Shown here: positions 1 to 10,942 of the stretch, piece after piece
Layout: each line of letters starts with the position of its first letter
How positions within the stretch are numbered: position 1 is the stretch's first letter
Assembly (NCBI RefSeq): GCF_000203815.1
Contig: NW_004457735.1
Span: forward strand, 806,001-870,000
Direction: 5' to 3'
DNA length: 64,000 nt
Origin: Cavenderia fasciculata
Lineage: Eukaryota; Evosea; Eumycetozoa; Acytosteliales; Cavenderiaceae
Position numbers and translations under genes: made by a program
Notes under the pieces: model-generated
Told to the model about the DNA's origin: nothing
The model's input: only the letters and a program-made list of their open reading frames with translations
The model's database searches: none

Positions 1-1
1 T

Positions 2-100
2 AAATGGAATCTTTACAAAGTTTGGATGGATATCTGTTCTTTTGGGGAGCCACAGACATATATACATTCGGATAAAATATGGCGTGGCTATATAGCGTAA
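2..100 (+). CDS. possible C-terminal end of a gene cut by the window edge
   Basis: One plus-strand frame is open from the left edge to a TAA at 98-100. It reads as a mixed-composition tail of 32 residues with three tryptophans, unlike the surrounding A/T-rich noncoding DNA. No family can be recognised from so short a piece. It could be the last exon of a gene lying mostly outside the window, or chance. Confidence 0.22.
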   Translation, partial: KWNLYKVWMDICSFGEPQTYIHSDKIWRGYIA

Positions 101-605
101 ATCACACTGTTAACTTGTAAATATTCATATACACTTACTTTTTAAAACAATAATAAACAACTCCAATATATTTATAAAACCAATACATATTTATGACAGG
201 TCCAGGTTCTTGGCGCCAACAAACAACCTGAAAGTACATAATCTTTCCAAGTTTAAGATATTTGCCTCATATTTAATAGATAACACCTTGTTATTCCTCA
301 TTCCGAAATTTTATACGATGCAAATCAATTTTTTGAAAAATCAATACCTTTTGAACGAGGTGGGTTAAAAAAAAAAAAAAAAAACAAAGTTAGATGAAGA
401 TCACCAATTCATCTTATGAAAATATGAATATATTAAGAATAATAAAGAAACATAGAGTATTAAACAAAACATGTAATGATATCTTTGTAGAGATTACATA
501 CAACAATTGATTAACACTGTAATTTCTTTCCGTTTTATAATCAAGTCGTAGTGGGAGGTCTTCCATTAGAGGATGAAGATGTTATTTTTTTGTTAATTAT
601 TTTAT
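101..605. other. gene-free spacer
   Basis: AT-rich DNA with a run of about 18 A at 367-384. I see no coding frame, RNA gene or repeat of note. It separates the putative gene tail at the left edge from the 3' end of the minus-strand gene that stops at 606. Confidence 0.5.
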
Positions 606-3460
606 TTATTTTAATTTATTTTCTTTTAATAGTTTTAATTTCTTGATGATATCTTTATGATAACTATGATCATAACTCTTTTTAAATACCAATATCAATC
701 TATCAATCCATTCAAAATATGATATCTTTTCTGTTGTTGGTGATATTGTAATGATTGGTGGTACAATAGGATTGGCTAGATTATAGAAATCTACTACCAA
801 CTCGACTCCAGACTTGGAAAGGTGCTCTGATTCCATATTTTGATTGATACAATCGACGACCCTATCAATCACACGTGATGATATCATTTCAATAGTATTC
901 CATTGATCGTCCATTGAAACTAGTATCTTTATCAAATCACCAACCTCTGTATGTCCATCCCCATAACCACCAGATTGTAGTTGTGTTTGTACAATCAAAT
1001 CGATGATTTGTAATATTTGATCGGTTGTAATGTTTCCTCCTGTAACTATTATTTGTCGGATCATTTCAGTAATCGCCCCCAAGATCGCTAGTAAATAGTA
1101 GTAGAGATGATAGGGGGAGGAGGAGGGAGGTGGTGCATTAAAAATATCGAGTATTTGTTGAAATAGTAGAGCGCATTCTTGGTGGTGTATACCTTTGTAT
1201 TCCACTGTTCTTGTGAATAGAATACTCAATAGCTCGGCAATCTTTGTTTTTTCAATGACATCTGATGTGTTCAGTTGGATGGCAATTGTGATTAAATGTT
1301 GAATGTATTGATTTGTTGCTTGATGTGGTTGTTTGTACATGATCAAAAAACTGTCTATACAAAAATACTCGATTTGTTGATCAATTATTCTTTTCATGAT
1401 TGTTGGTAAATAGATTGACAAGTTATTTGCCGAATCACCTATCCATTTAATCAGAGATCGTTCCACAAAGTGATTGATTTGAATTGGTTCATATTGTTGT
1501 GAAAATAATATTCGTTGAATTAATTGATTGGTCTCTTTGAATCCAAGTTGGTGAGTATGATTAAAAAAGCGAATCACCCCAGATAAAATGTCATCGTCAA
1601 TTTGAAAACGATCCAATAATGCAATGACTGTTGTTGATAATGCTTTTAAATTCTAAAAAAAATAAAGAATAGAATATTGATGATTAATAAATGAATTAAT
1701 ATTTGTGAGGGATTGATGTTGTTGTTGTTGAGGTTGATTGTTAACTGATCACTTGTCAACACCTACTGTTGTAAATTGAGGAACGGGATATCTTGTAATC
1801 AAGGCTAGAGCACGACTGATCACAACCTTTTGATTTGATTGAACCGACTTTAAAACGAGGTTGACAATATATTCTTGCCAAAATGGTTCAGTGGAAAAGA
1901 TTTGTTTAATCTGGATTCCAGGACTATCAGAACTATCATCACAAGCATTGATGAGAGAGTATAATAAACGAGGATGTGGTGGTGAAGCTTGATTGATAAT
2001 GATGTGATTAAAAGCTTCTTTGATGATATCTCGAAACTCTATACTTTTGATAATCATCTTACGTTTCCAATAGTAAGGGACAATACCGAATTGTTTAATA
2101 AATTCCAATAATTCACATTGAACAAGTATATTATCTTCTTTTAATGTTTCTGATATAACTCTATTTTTTTAAAATAATAATAATAACAGTGGTTTGTTAG
2201 AAATATGATATATATATATTGATTGATTTACAATGTGTATTCATACGTTTTAAGAAAATCAATACTAAAATATTTAATCCATTTCTTTGCTCTATGATCA
2301 GGCAACGACCAAGTTTCAAGCATATTTAATAAATTGAGAACTATTAATTTATCTTTCCATGTTTGTGTTAGACATTGCTTGAAATGTTGGAATAGAATAG
2401 ATAATATTTTTGGGTGGTGGTATGCTGAAAATACTCGCAATTGATCGGCAATTAATTCTCTTTCTTCCTTTTTCCACCCATTCCAGTATTGCACATTAAT
2501 TAAGTCATTGGGTTGTTCTGGAGGTATGAAATAATCGTAGTTGTGAGCATCCATGAATATTGTTGTAATGTATTCCTTGAAGAAGTCACAACTAACCTGA
2601 CTATCCCATTGATCGTTTGATTCATCAACCCAAAGTTCCTTGCGTATAGTCTGTGAAATCACCTTTTTTAATTCTTTACCTCTTTGATCTTGAAAACTAT
2701 ATTGTTTGAACACCAATACAAACATATAAACATAATTGTCTTTACAAATACCTTTGAATATTTTTTGATGTTTATAGACACGAAATATAGTATCCAAAGT
2801 ATCGTATATAACATCCAAATATTTGTCTCTAATGTTTGTGTAGTTATTCATTTTTAATATACCATCGATCATGATTAGAATCATTGGGCCATATTGATCT
2901 TTGTCCCAATCATCGACCATCTTTTCATCAAACAAAGTATTAACCCAATTAAATGTTTGAATAATAAATAAATAAATATCTTCATCATTATTATCTGTTG
3001 TTGTTATGATAAGAGATAAGAGGTTAGTCAATCTATTAGTCTAATTAATGATACATCATCATATTTATTTAAACATACATTGGTTTGATATAATTAATTG
3101 AATTAATTCCATTTCGTGGTGAACAAACTCCTTTAATTGTTTGATATGCTCGAGTATGATTTCATGCATATGTTTCTTTGTTTCATATGATAGATGATGA
3201 AACAGACACTTGTCATTATCAGTACCATCGGGTGATTTGGTAAAAAGTAATTGAATCAATGCTGTTGAAGGATGGATATTATCTTTATCGTATATCTGTA
3301 AATAAGCAACAAAGAGTATAAGTAAATCAACTATCAACTATTTATATCCAACTACGATACATACGATATCATCATCTGAAGTAGTATTACACTCCAAATT
3401 ACAGAGTTTATAAGTAATGTCTAGTATGACTTGATCGGCTCGTCGTCGTATACATTCCAT
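606..3460 (-). CDS. unidentified alpha-helical protein, five exons
   Basis: Five minus-strand exons joined by short AT-rich introns: an ATG at 3460 opens a 32-codon first exon ending in a GTATGT donor near 3362. The next exon resumes at an acceptor near 3301, then come exons of about 270, 140 and 350 codons, stopping at 606. The total is about 870 residues. The sequence is rich in Leu, Ile, Asp and Gln in amphipathic helical runs, like a HEAT/ARM-type solenoid, but I recognise no family and assign no function. Three of the four splice joins keep phase. The join between exons 2 and 3 (about 3082 to 3041) does not resolve in frame with the obvious GTATGT donor and ATTAG acceptor, so that boundary may differ or the copy may be damaged. 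It is divergent from the LYR gene at 3607. Confidence 0.6.
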
Positions 3461-3606
3461 CGATGAATCCTCTTGGGTTGATATTCTCGTGTCTCTATTT
3501 GATCGAAGTGTGAAGCTTAATGGGTGGAATTAAAAAAATTATAATAAAAAAATATTATAATTAATTATATTATATTGCAATTATAATAATATATAATTAT
3601 ATTGCA
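3461..3606. promoter_or_regulatory. shared divergent promoter region
   Basis: Only 146 bases separate the ATGs of two divergent genes. The half next to 3607 is almost pure A/T, as is usual for dictyostelid promoters. No specific operator is visible; the inference rests on gene arrangement. Confidence 0.4.
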
Positions 3607-4097
3607 ATGGCAACATCAGTTCAAGAAGCAAGATATATAGTAAAGAATTTATATAAACAGGTATCATCGCAGACACACTGATTGATCAACGACACTCAAT
3701 GGATTAGGAGTCTTATATATACATCTTTTATCAATCTATCTAATCTGATAGTTATTATATTTAGGTAGGATATCATTCCTTGGTGTTGACTATGTCAGAG
3801 ATAGAGCTAAACCTCAATTCTTGGCTAATAAAGATCTAACTGTATGCACCCATCCATTCTATTGTCCCAATAAGGATATCTTTGACTAATCATATTATAT
3901 AGGATTTAGAAGAAATCAACAAATGTATAAATAGAACGAAATACGTAGTTGGAGAGGTAGAGGCTATGCACAAGTTTCACAAATACAGAACACTAAAGAA
4001 GGCATATGATCGAGAATTTCAATTGGTCAATGATCAATTCAATGTAGAGACATTTAATTTAAAAGACAATAATGATAATATGAATCAAAAGTCTTGA
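3607..4097 (+). CDS. LYR-motif protein, ETFRF1/LYRM5-like
   Basis: A small three-exon gene coding for about 110 residues. The product has the Complex1_LYR layout: an N-terminal basic helix ending in NLYKQ, then FLGVDY, then a helix with EVEAMHKFHKYRTLKK. This fits human ETFRF1 (LYRM5), which has FLRKYRAMK in the same place. ETFRF1 is a mitochondrial matrix protein that binds electron-transfer flavoprotein and displaces its FAD, and LYR proteins in general bind acyl carrier protein. The second intron (GTATGC to TATATAG, ending at 3902) keeps frame. The first does not: the protein frame needs CAG joined directly to ATATCATTCC, which gives either a GG acceptor or a GG donor. Family assignment is by motif only. 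Confidence 0.72.
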
Positions 4098-4513
4098 TCT
4101 CATCGTCAGATTAGATCAGATCTGATAATAGTCAGATAGTCTCTTAGTAAATAAATCTCTCTATTTACTAGTAGGAAAATAACAATAATAAATCAGAGTA
4201 CGTAGGAGAAAGGCGGAGCAAAAGTAACATAATAATATAATTTAAAAGAGGCAATTTTCCTTTTTTGGTAATCAAATATATTAATGAATGAAATATTTAA
4301 ACAACTTTAAACTCTCGAGTTGCAACATCAATATTATAATATAATGAATTTTAATAAATTGTTGTTAATAAAGTTTATTCCCATGCAATATTAAAAAGAC
4401 AATGAAACAACAAGTTGTTTGTGGATATCTATCTAGAACACACATCGCCATTTTCTCAGATTTCATTTACACATGTGACGATTTAATTAAGTCGTAATAA
4501 ACTTTAAATAGCA
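4098..4513. other. intergenic spacer
   Basis: AT-rich DNA holding the 3' flank of the LYR gene and the promoter of the mitochondrial carrier. No gene or repeat is evident. Confidence 0.5.
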
Positions 4514-5745
4514 ATGTCAAACAATAATCACAATAACAATAACAATAAGAGTAACGATAACAACGATAGTAATAGCAGTAGGAGTATACTCACGAGTATA
4601 CAAAATACGATGAATAATAATAATAATACGGTTCAAGAGATAAAACCAGATGACCCAGACCCAGTAGCTGGCTTTGCCGCTGGAGTAGCTAGATTCTTAG
4701 CAAAGTATATACATACCCAGAAACGATCTATCATGATTCAAGAGTAACTAACTCTTTACTTTTTGCCTCTCTCTTTTAGTATATCTAGAAAAGGAATTGC
4801 AGGAACTTTATCAGGAAGTAAGATTCATATATGATTGTCAAGAGGATCAAGATCTTGTTGTAAAATTTGTTTATTAATATATATGTCTTTTAGTTGTTGA
4901 AGAAACAGCAATTTATCCAATTGATTTGGTTAAAACTAGAGTTCAAGTACATCCAAACCCAAATGTTGGGTTCATGTCAATGATGAAAGAGGTTTACAAG
5001 GCTGAAGGTTTCAAAGGAATGTTTAGAGGATTAAGTTCACCTTTGGTAGCATCGGCAATGGTCAGCGCCATTCAATTTAGTACATTTGAAAAGTCGAATC
5101 AAGAGCTAGAAGAGCATAGATTGTTTAAAGATTCACCAGAAACACTACGATATTTTGTTGCTGGTGGGTCGGCTGGTATACTACAATCATTTATAATCTG
5201 TCCGGTCGATGTGATCAAGAGTAGAATGCAAATTAGCGGACATGGACATAGTGGATCGACTGTTGATATGGCAAAGTCAATCTATCGAGCAAATGGACTC
5301 AAGGGGTTTTATACTGGATTCTCTGCAACTTTACTTCGCGATGTTCCAGGTCTAGGCATATATTTTTCAACATACGAATCATTGAAACATGTATTCAACG
5401 TTCATGGTCACCATGATCTCAGTGGAGGAGGATTTATCAAAGTATTACTTGCTGGAGGGTTAGCAGGTAGCGTTTATAATGCTAGTACTCATTGTTTTGA
5501 TATTGTAAGTAGACTCTAGGTTTAACCATACCAAAAATAGATTACTAATATCTTTTCAGGCAAAAACATTAATACAAACACAAACTACGGAACCAAAATA
5601 CAAAGGAACATTTGATTGTTTGAATCAAGTTGTCCAAAAGCAAGGAGTAAAAGGATTATTTAAAGGATTTGTCCCTACCGTCATTAGGGCAATCCCTTCA
5701 CATGGAATAGCTCTTTTTGTATACGAATTAACTCAAGCCATCTAA
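4514..5745 (+). CDS. mitochondrial carrier family (SLC25) transporter
   Basis: Four exons (4514-4704, about 4780-4821, about 4894-5503, about 5561-5745) give about 340 residues. A low-complexity Asn-rich head of about 50 residues precedes three tandem carrier repeats of about 100 residues each. The first repeat carries PIDLVKTR and the second PVDVIKSRMQ, both matching the family signature Px[DE]xx[KR]. The third has CFDIAKTLIQ, with Cys where Pro is expected. The even-numbered helix glycines and a KGLFKGFVPTVIR-type end of repeat 3 are also typical. Such carriers move metabolites across the inner mitochondrial membrane. The repeat-2 pattern recalls carnitine/acylcarnitine and basic amino acid carriers, but substrate cannot be assigned by eye. 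All joins keep frame. Confidence 0.88.
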
Positions 5746-5968
5746 TTATAATAATAATTAGTACTTTTCTTCAAGACAAGCAGGAAAACATTCACAAACC
5801 ATAATTATCTAATCAAGATATTGTAAATATATGGAATATACACTAATCAAATCGAATTGCAATAATGTAAAGGGATTGCAAATCAAAATAAACGACCGAA
5901 TTAAATTATTAATATCATAATGATATTTTATTATAAATTATTATGGATTCATATTCTTTATCGTATGC

Positions 5969-6009
<41 letters not shown>

Positions 6010-6037
6010 TGTTTGGAAAGTAATAACCATATCACCT
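5746..6037. repeat. convergent 3' spacer with ATT microsatellite
   Basis: Between the convergent carrier and karyopherin genes. It contains an ATT triplet run at about 5970-6009. A plus-strand frame through it would be mostly poly-Ile and is not considered coding. Confidence 0.6.
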
Positions 6038-9000
6038 TTAAATTTCAAAAGATAAAAATACATCCCAAGTTTGGAATCTATTACAAGCATCAATTAAATC
6101 GCTGACTAGTACCTTGAATCTATGAGGATTTGAAATACCAATAATTAATCTTGCAATTCTATCTCTTTCTTCCTTTGAAACTTCTGTCGGTATCCAATTG
6201 GCATTTGAAAATATTTCTCTTATAATTGATGGCGTTGGTTCTTCTTTATATTTATCGACTATAGAATATAAAATATAATTAGAATAGGTATTTTTTGTTT
6301 GATTATTATTTTTTTGTTTCCTTACTCCACTGTCTTAATAAATTTGCAAAATAGGCAGTCATATGTTTAAAACGATCTTGAACGATGGCTTGTAGGATAT
6401 TTTTTAGAATGTGTGAAGCGTATTGTTTGGAAAGGGTTTCTTGAACACTATTGGATTGGATGAAAAGTAGATTTAAAAATTCCATTACCCTCATGACTGA
6501 ATCCTTTTCAGTGTTTGTGATTGCCACAATTGCCAATTCGACAATATTAACAACCTGGGGTATATTATAAAATATCTGTGGATTATATTGTAAAACATTT
6601 GCCATTATACTATAAAATCTTGATATTACTGTCATACTATCATTATTTTCTAGAAACAAATTAGAATTTGTTAGCATATACTTTTAATATTGACAATATA
6701 TATTTTCTATACATACGAAGTGAAATAAGTGGAAGTGATTTTAAAGATAATTGATTGACAAGACTGGTAAAATGATTTTGGTACTTTTGATTGGACGAGA
6801 AATTTTTTGTTAAAAGATTAATCGTTTCTACACAAGAATGACTAATGGTTGAAAGGGTAGAGATGTCTTGTAGAATAAATCCAAATATTTGTTCAAGGTT
6901 AAATTCTTCATTGCCCATCTCTTTCATTATCTTCCATAAAACCTTCCACAATGCCTCTGAAACATTGGAATCATGGTGTTCTTTTGAATATTGGTGTGCA
7001 CCAACACACAATGGCCATATATTATTTACATAATCTTTAAATATTGACATATAATCATCTGGGATCCTAAAAAAGAAATTAAATTATTAATACATGTGTA
7101 TTCAAATTATTATATTATATTCTCCATTTTACATACTTTAGAGATGATTGTAATAATGATAATCTTTCAATAATTAATACACTTTTTTGAAGTGGTGGAG
7201 CATTAAAAGCAAGTGCATTTTTGAGTTGAACGATAACAGGTGTAAGAGTCTTTTGGAGAATAGTTGGTATTTTATCTTCGGTAGTGTATGAAGATAGGAA
7301 TAGAATCGATTCAATGAAATCTTTTTGTTCGTCAATTGAAAAAGAGGTAAGATTATTCTCCCATATTGTCATTGAATTGTCAATATTTTGGTAAAGTCTA
7401 TCACCATAAGCTTGACTATAAATACGTAATGTTTTTACTATAGTAATAAATAAATTTTAATAAATATATAGGTATAATTATAAATATATATATATATATT
7501 TTGTTTTATACATACAAGCAACAACTCTAACATCATTATTTGGAATTAAAGATAATATGTAGGAAAATGCAGGATTTAAAAGATCTTCACTCTTGTAAAT
7601 ATAATCGCCATATTCTTGGATCATTAACAAAATAGAGATACTGAGAGTTGGATGAGCTGGTAAAGTCAAGATATGAGATATAATATTTGCTGCACCTTGA
7701 TCATCTTCATAAACCTCTGAATGAACACATCTAAATAAATAAATTACCTAGGAAAATAAAATAAAATAATTATTTTGTTAGATCTTTTTCAAACAGTTTT
7801 ACTTTTCTTTTTTTTTAAAACTTACAACTTCAAATGATTGCCAATTATTACAATTATTTTTTAAAATGTTTTCAATGTAAATGAAAAATACTTGAGGTTG
7901 AATGATTTCGAAACAACTAAGGACAATGTCACCTGCATTGGCACGATATGCTGAGATATCGGTAGCAAGTTCACTGTTAAAGTCAACCTTTTCAACATTT
8001 GTGGGGAATGATGATTTTTGGAGAATCTTTGTCAACAAGTGAGCATAAAGATTCTGGTAGGAATCTGAAATTGCATCTGGATCCATCGAAACAATATGCT
8101 CGCCCATATAGATCCAGGCATCAAATGTAAGCTCAGAAAGTTCCTTTTCCTTGTGAGAACAAATTTCCATTAAAAATTCAATCACCATCTGTACCTCTTT
8201 TCTATCTACTTGTAACATTATAGGTGTATAACACTCTACAATTTGTGAAAATATTTCTGCAAATGATCTACATATAACTATATTATCATCTAACCAAAAA
8301 AAAAAAAAAAAAAGAAAATCATAATTAACAACTAAAATGATCATTTCCTAAAATACGGTTTGATTACTTACTTTTTTCAGATCTAACATATAAATCTTTT
8401 TTAGAGACTAATTTGTTGATGATTGGTATGATTAATTTTCTAAAATTAAGTTCATCACTTGAATGAATGTTGGTGGCATTGGCAGGTTCCTTTTCGGAAA
8501 ATGGTGAACGATAGGTATGGAAATTGATCATATCATTAAGCAAACTAATTCCTTCTGGGAATAACTCATCATCTTCAATTGCTTGAAATATATTATTTAA
8601 TACATTTCCTGTTTCAACAACCCTAAAAAAAAACAAACATAATGAGTTATGAGTTATGAGTTATTACTCTGATGATGTTGTTTGATTTACATACTTTGAA
8701 TTTGTATAATCGATCCAATAAGAAATACACTTTAGAATTAATAGTTTGGTTGGTCTATCTGAATGTTCAAGTGAACTTGATAATAGATAGATGACAGGTT
8801 CAGATCGTTGTATAAAGTATTCCTTGACAGCCAGACATCTGGCATTGGACAATACAACATTGCCAAACTCTTGTGGCAACACGGTTAGAATGTCAATAGC
8901 TCCCTTTTTAACACGTTCACTCGTTTGGTTTGATCCCAATAATGCAACCAAATCACCTATTGGATGTTCCCATAGTTTTGGTATACTATGAATCACTATT

Positions 9001-9456
9001 GATTTGTAAAAGTGTAAAGGGAGTGAGAGTTAGTTGAAAGTCCATCCAATCTTATCTATCTCTTGTCTATCTCTTATCTCTCTACATACTAATTGCAGCA
9101 ATACATAAACAAATCTTGGAATAGATCAATTGATTAAGGTTATTGTCATCAGTCAAAAACTTGGAGAATAGGATGGTTCTAACCTGTGACCTAAACTCTT
9201 CATTCCATCTAGACTCCCAATCCTGATGTATCTTTGAGTGTAGTGTCTGAATACCATAGATCTGTGAATAGTATGATCTATCGTTCTTTATCAAATCAAG
9301 ACACACCATGGCTATGTGTGGGTGTGACTGTAATTCCAACAACCATCGATTCGCTTCATTCTGCAAGTTGGCATCTCCACTCGTAAACAATGTATCTAAA
9401 ACATGTTGGATTTGTTCTAATGGTGGTAATGGTTGATCTTGTATTGTTTGACTCAT
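6038..9456 (-). CDS. karyopherin-beta of the transportin-3/importin-13 group
   Basis: About ten minus-strand exons from ATG 9456 to TAA 6038 code for roughly 930-1000 residues. The N terminus has the TNPO3/IPO13 pattern: an LDTLFTSGD helix, NRWLLELQ (compare human LWLGELQ), then SQIYGIQTLHSKIHQDW, the importin-N HEAT repeats that contact Ran. Further exons encode helical repeats with motifs such as KLWEHPIGDLVALLG and VLPQEFGN, and the last exon ends in a helical tail. This group imports SR splicing factors (TNPO3) or has mixed cargo and export roles (IPO13); I cannot say which this gene does. Introns are 50-100 bases. The neighbouring PHF5A splicing gene is probably a coincidence. The length agrees with the family. 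Confidence 0.82.
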
Positions 9457-9510
9457 CTCTCTTCTACTCTTCTCTCCTCTCCTCTCTAACTCAAGGATAT
9501 GTATGTATGT

Positions 9511-9741
9511 TTATAAAGATAAATAAATAAATAAATAAATAAAATAAATAAGGTTGTACTCTATCTTGTCAACCTGTCTATCTACTTTTGATAAAAGATG
9601 ATAGAGGGATAGTTGTATGTATCTCGAGAATGACTGCTCTCTTTGTTGTAAGAGTTTGATTGCTGGTTTGTGATCATCAGAGGGGGTGTTGGTTTTCAAA
9701 AGTTTAATTATTTTTAGTGTGTCTGACCAATTTTCGACAAA
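9511..9741 (-). CDS. orphan coding-like frame
   Basis: A minus-strand frame from a possible acceptor at 9742 (CTTAG) runs about 60 residues of normal, non-repetitive composition (for example KLLQQREQSFSRYIQLSLY) before falling into a TAAA-type tract. It has no good ATG and lies just upstream of the karyopherin start. It may be an upstream exon, a decayed gene or chance. No family is recognised. Confidence 0.2.
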   Translation of the reverse strand, partial: FVENWSDTLKIIKLLKTNTPSDDHKPAIKLLQQREQSFSRYIQLSLYHLLSKVDRQVDKIEYNLIYFIYLFIYLSL

Positions 9742-9812
9742 CTAAGACAAGTTCATTCATAGTAGTTTTAATATTACAGATATTAATATACATATATCAT
9801 TATATAATAATC

Positions 9813-10395
9813 ATGTCCAAACATCGTATGTACACAATATTTGATCCCTATAGGGTAAAGAAAATGACATTGATACTAACAATCCTAATCACTCTTTTGA
9901 TCAAACTTTGTAGACCCCGATCTTATTATGTGCAAGAAGCAACCAGGCATTGCTATTGGTCGTGTATGTGAAAAATGTTTGTATACAATAGAGAATATAT
10001 TAGAGTATAATAGAATAGAATAGAATAGTAGATACTAACTTGTAAGATTCTTCTTCTAGGTGATGGAAAATGTGTTATATGCGATTCATACGTTAAACCT
10101 CAAACATTGGTAAGAGTATGTGATGAATGTAATTATGGTTCATATCAAGGTCGTTGTGTCATTTGTGGTGGTGTTGGTATCTCTGATGCATACTATTGTA
10201 AAGAATGTACTATACAAGAAAAAGATGTATGTATTGAATGAATAGATCAGGTGACACACCTATGATGATCATAACTAATCACACTCATTTTTCATTACTT
10301 TGTAGAGAGATGGATGTCCTAAAATTGTTAATCTTGGTAGTTCAAAGACTGATCTATTCTATGAAAGAAAGAAATATGGATTTAAAAAGAGATAG
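9813..10395 (+). CDS. phf5a: PHF5A/Rds3 homologue, small SF3b subunit
   Basis: Four exons (ATG 9813; introns at about 9826-9916, 9969-10059 and 10229-10305) give 110 residues nearly identical to human PHF5A. The start is MSKHHPDLI, followed by the zinc-knot cysteines in [28 protein letters not shown] and [15 protein letters not shown], and the C terminus is [14 protein letters not shown]5A belongs to the SF3b complex of the U2 snRNP and helps form the branch-point adenosine pocket with SF3B1. All zinc cysteines are present and the length equals the human protein. Identity is by direct recognition of a very conserved protein. It is divergent from the karyopherin gene, with about 350 bases between the two starts. 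Confidence 0.97.
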
Positions 10396-10942
10396 ATAGT
10401 CTACCTACCTACCTACCTACAACAAAAAAGAAAAGAATATATTATAGACTATATATTGTTATTTATTTTACACAATCAAAAAATCGACGCGAATCATCTT
10501 TATCATATCATCATAGACCGACCAAATATATACTATATATAATATGTATATTGACCAATTAATCGATCTACAACAACAAAAAATATTACATTTAAATTCC
10601 AACTATCATTATTTTCAAAAAGTTGGTACAACATCCCCTCTGTTCACATCCAATAATAATTATCATGCAAAGACGTGATAAAAACTCCCTCTTAATAAAA
10701 TTGTACATAAAATTAATCAAATACAATATTAAACAACTACTATACAAAGTTGTTGTTGATTATTTGTTTTGTATTACAAAAAAAAAAAACTGTAAAATAA
10801 ATAATTTATTTTATATATGGGTCCAGGAAACAGGGTCTTGGTTATATTTTAAATTAAAAAATATATGGGAATTATTATGATTATATTATTATTATTATTA
10901 TTATTGGTTATTAAAATTGATTGATTTGATTGATTGATTGAT
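10396..10942. other. convergent intergenic spacer
   Basis: Very AT-rich DNA between the PHF5A stop and the 3' end of the PB1-ZZ-FW gene, with ATT and GATT short repeats near 10,880-10,945. A plus-strand frame at 10,623-10,880 is Lys/Ile/Tyr-rich with no recognisable content, and I do not call it. Confidence 0.55.

Noticed and set aside
10623-10880. Plus-strand frame after PHF5A
   Set aside because: Lys/Ile/Tyr-rich reading of AT-rich 3' flanking DNA with no motif.
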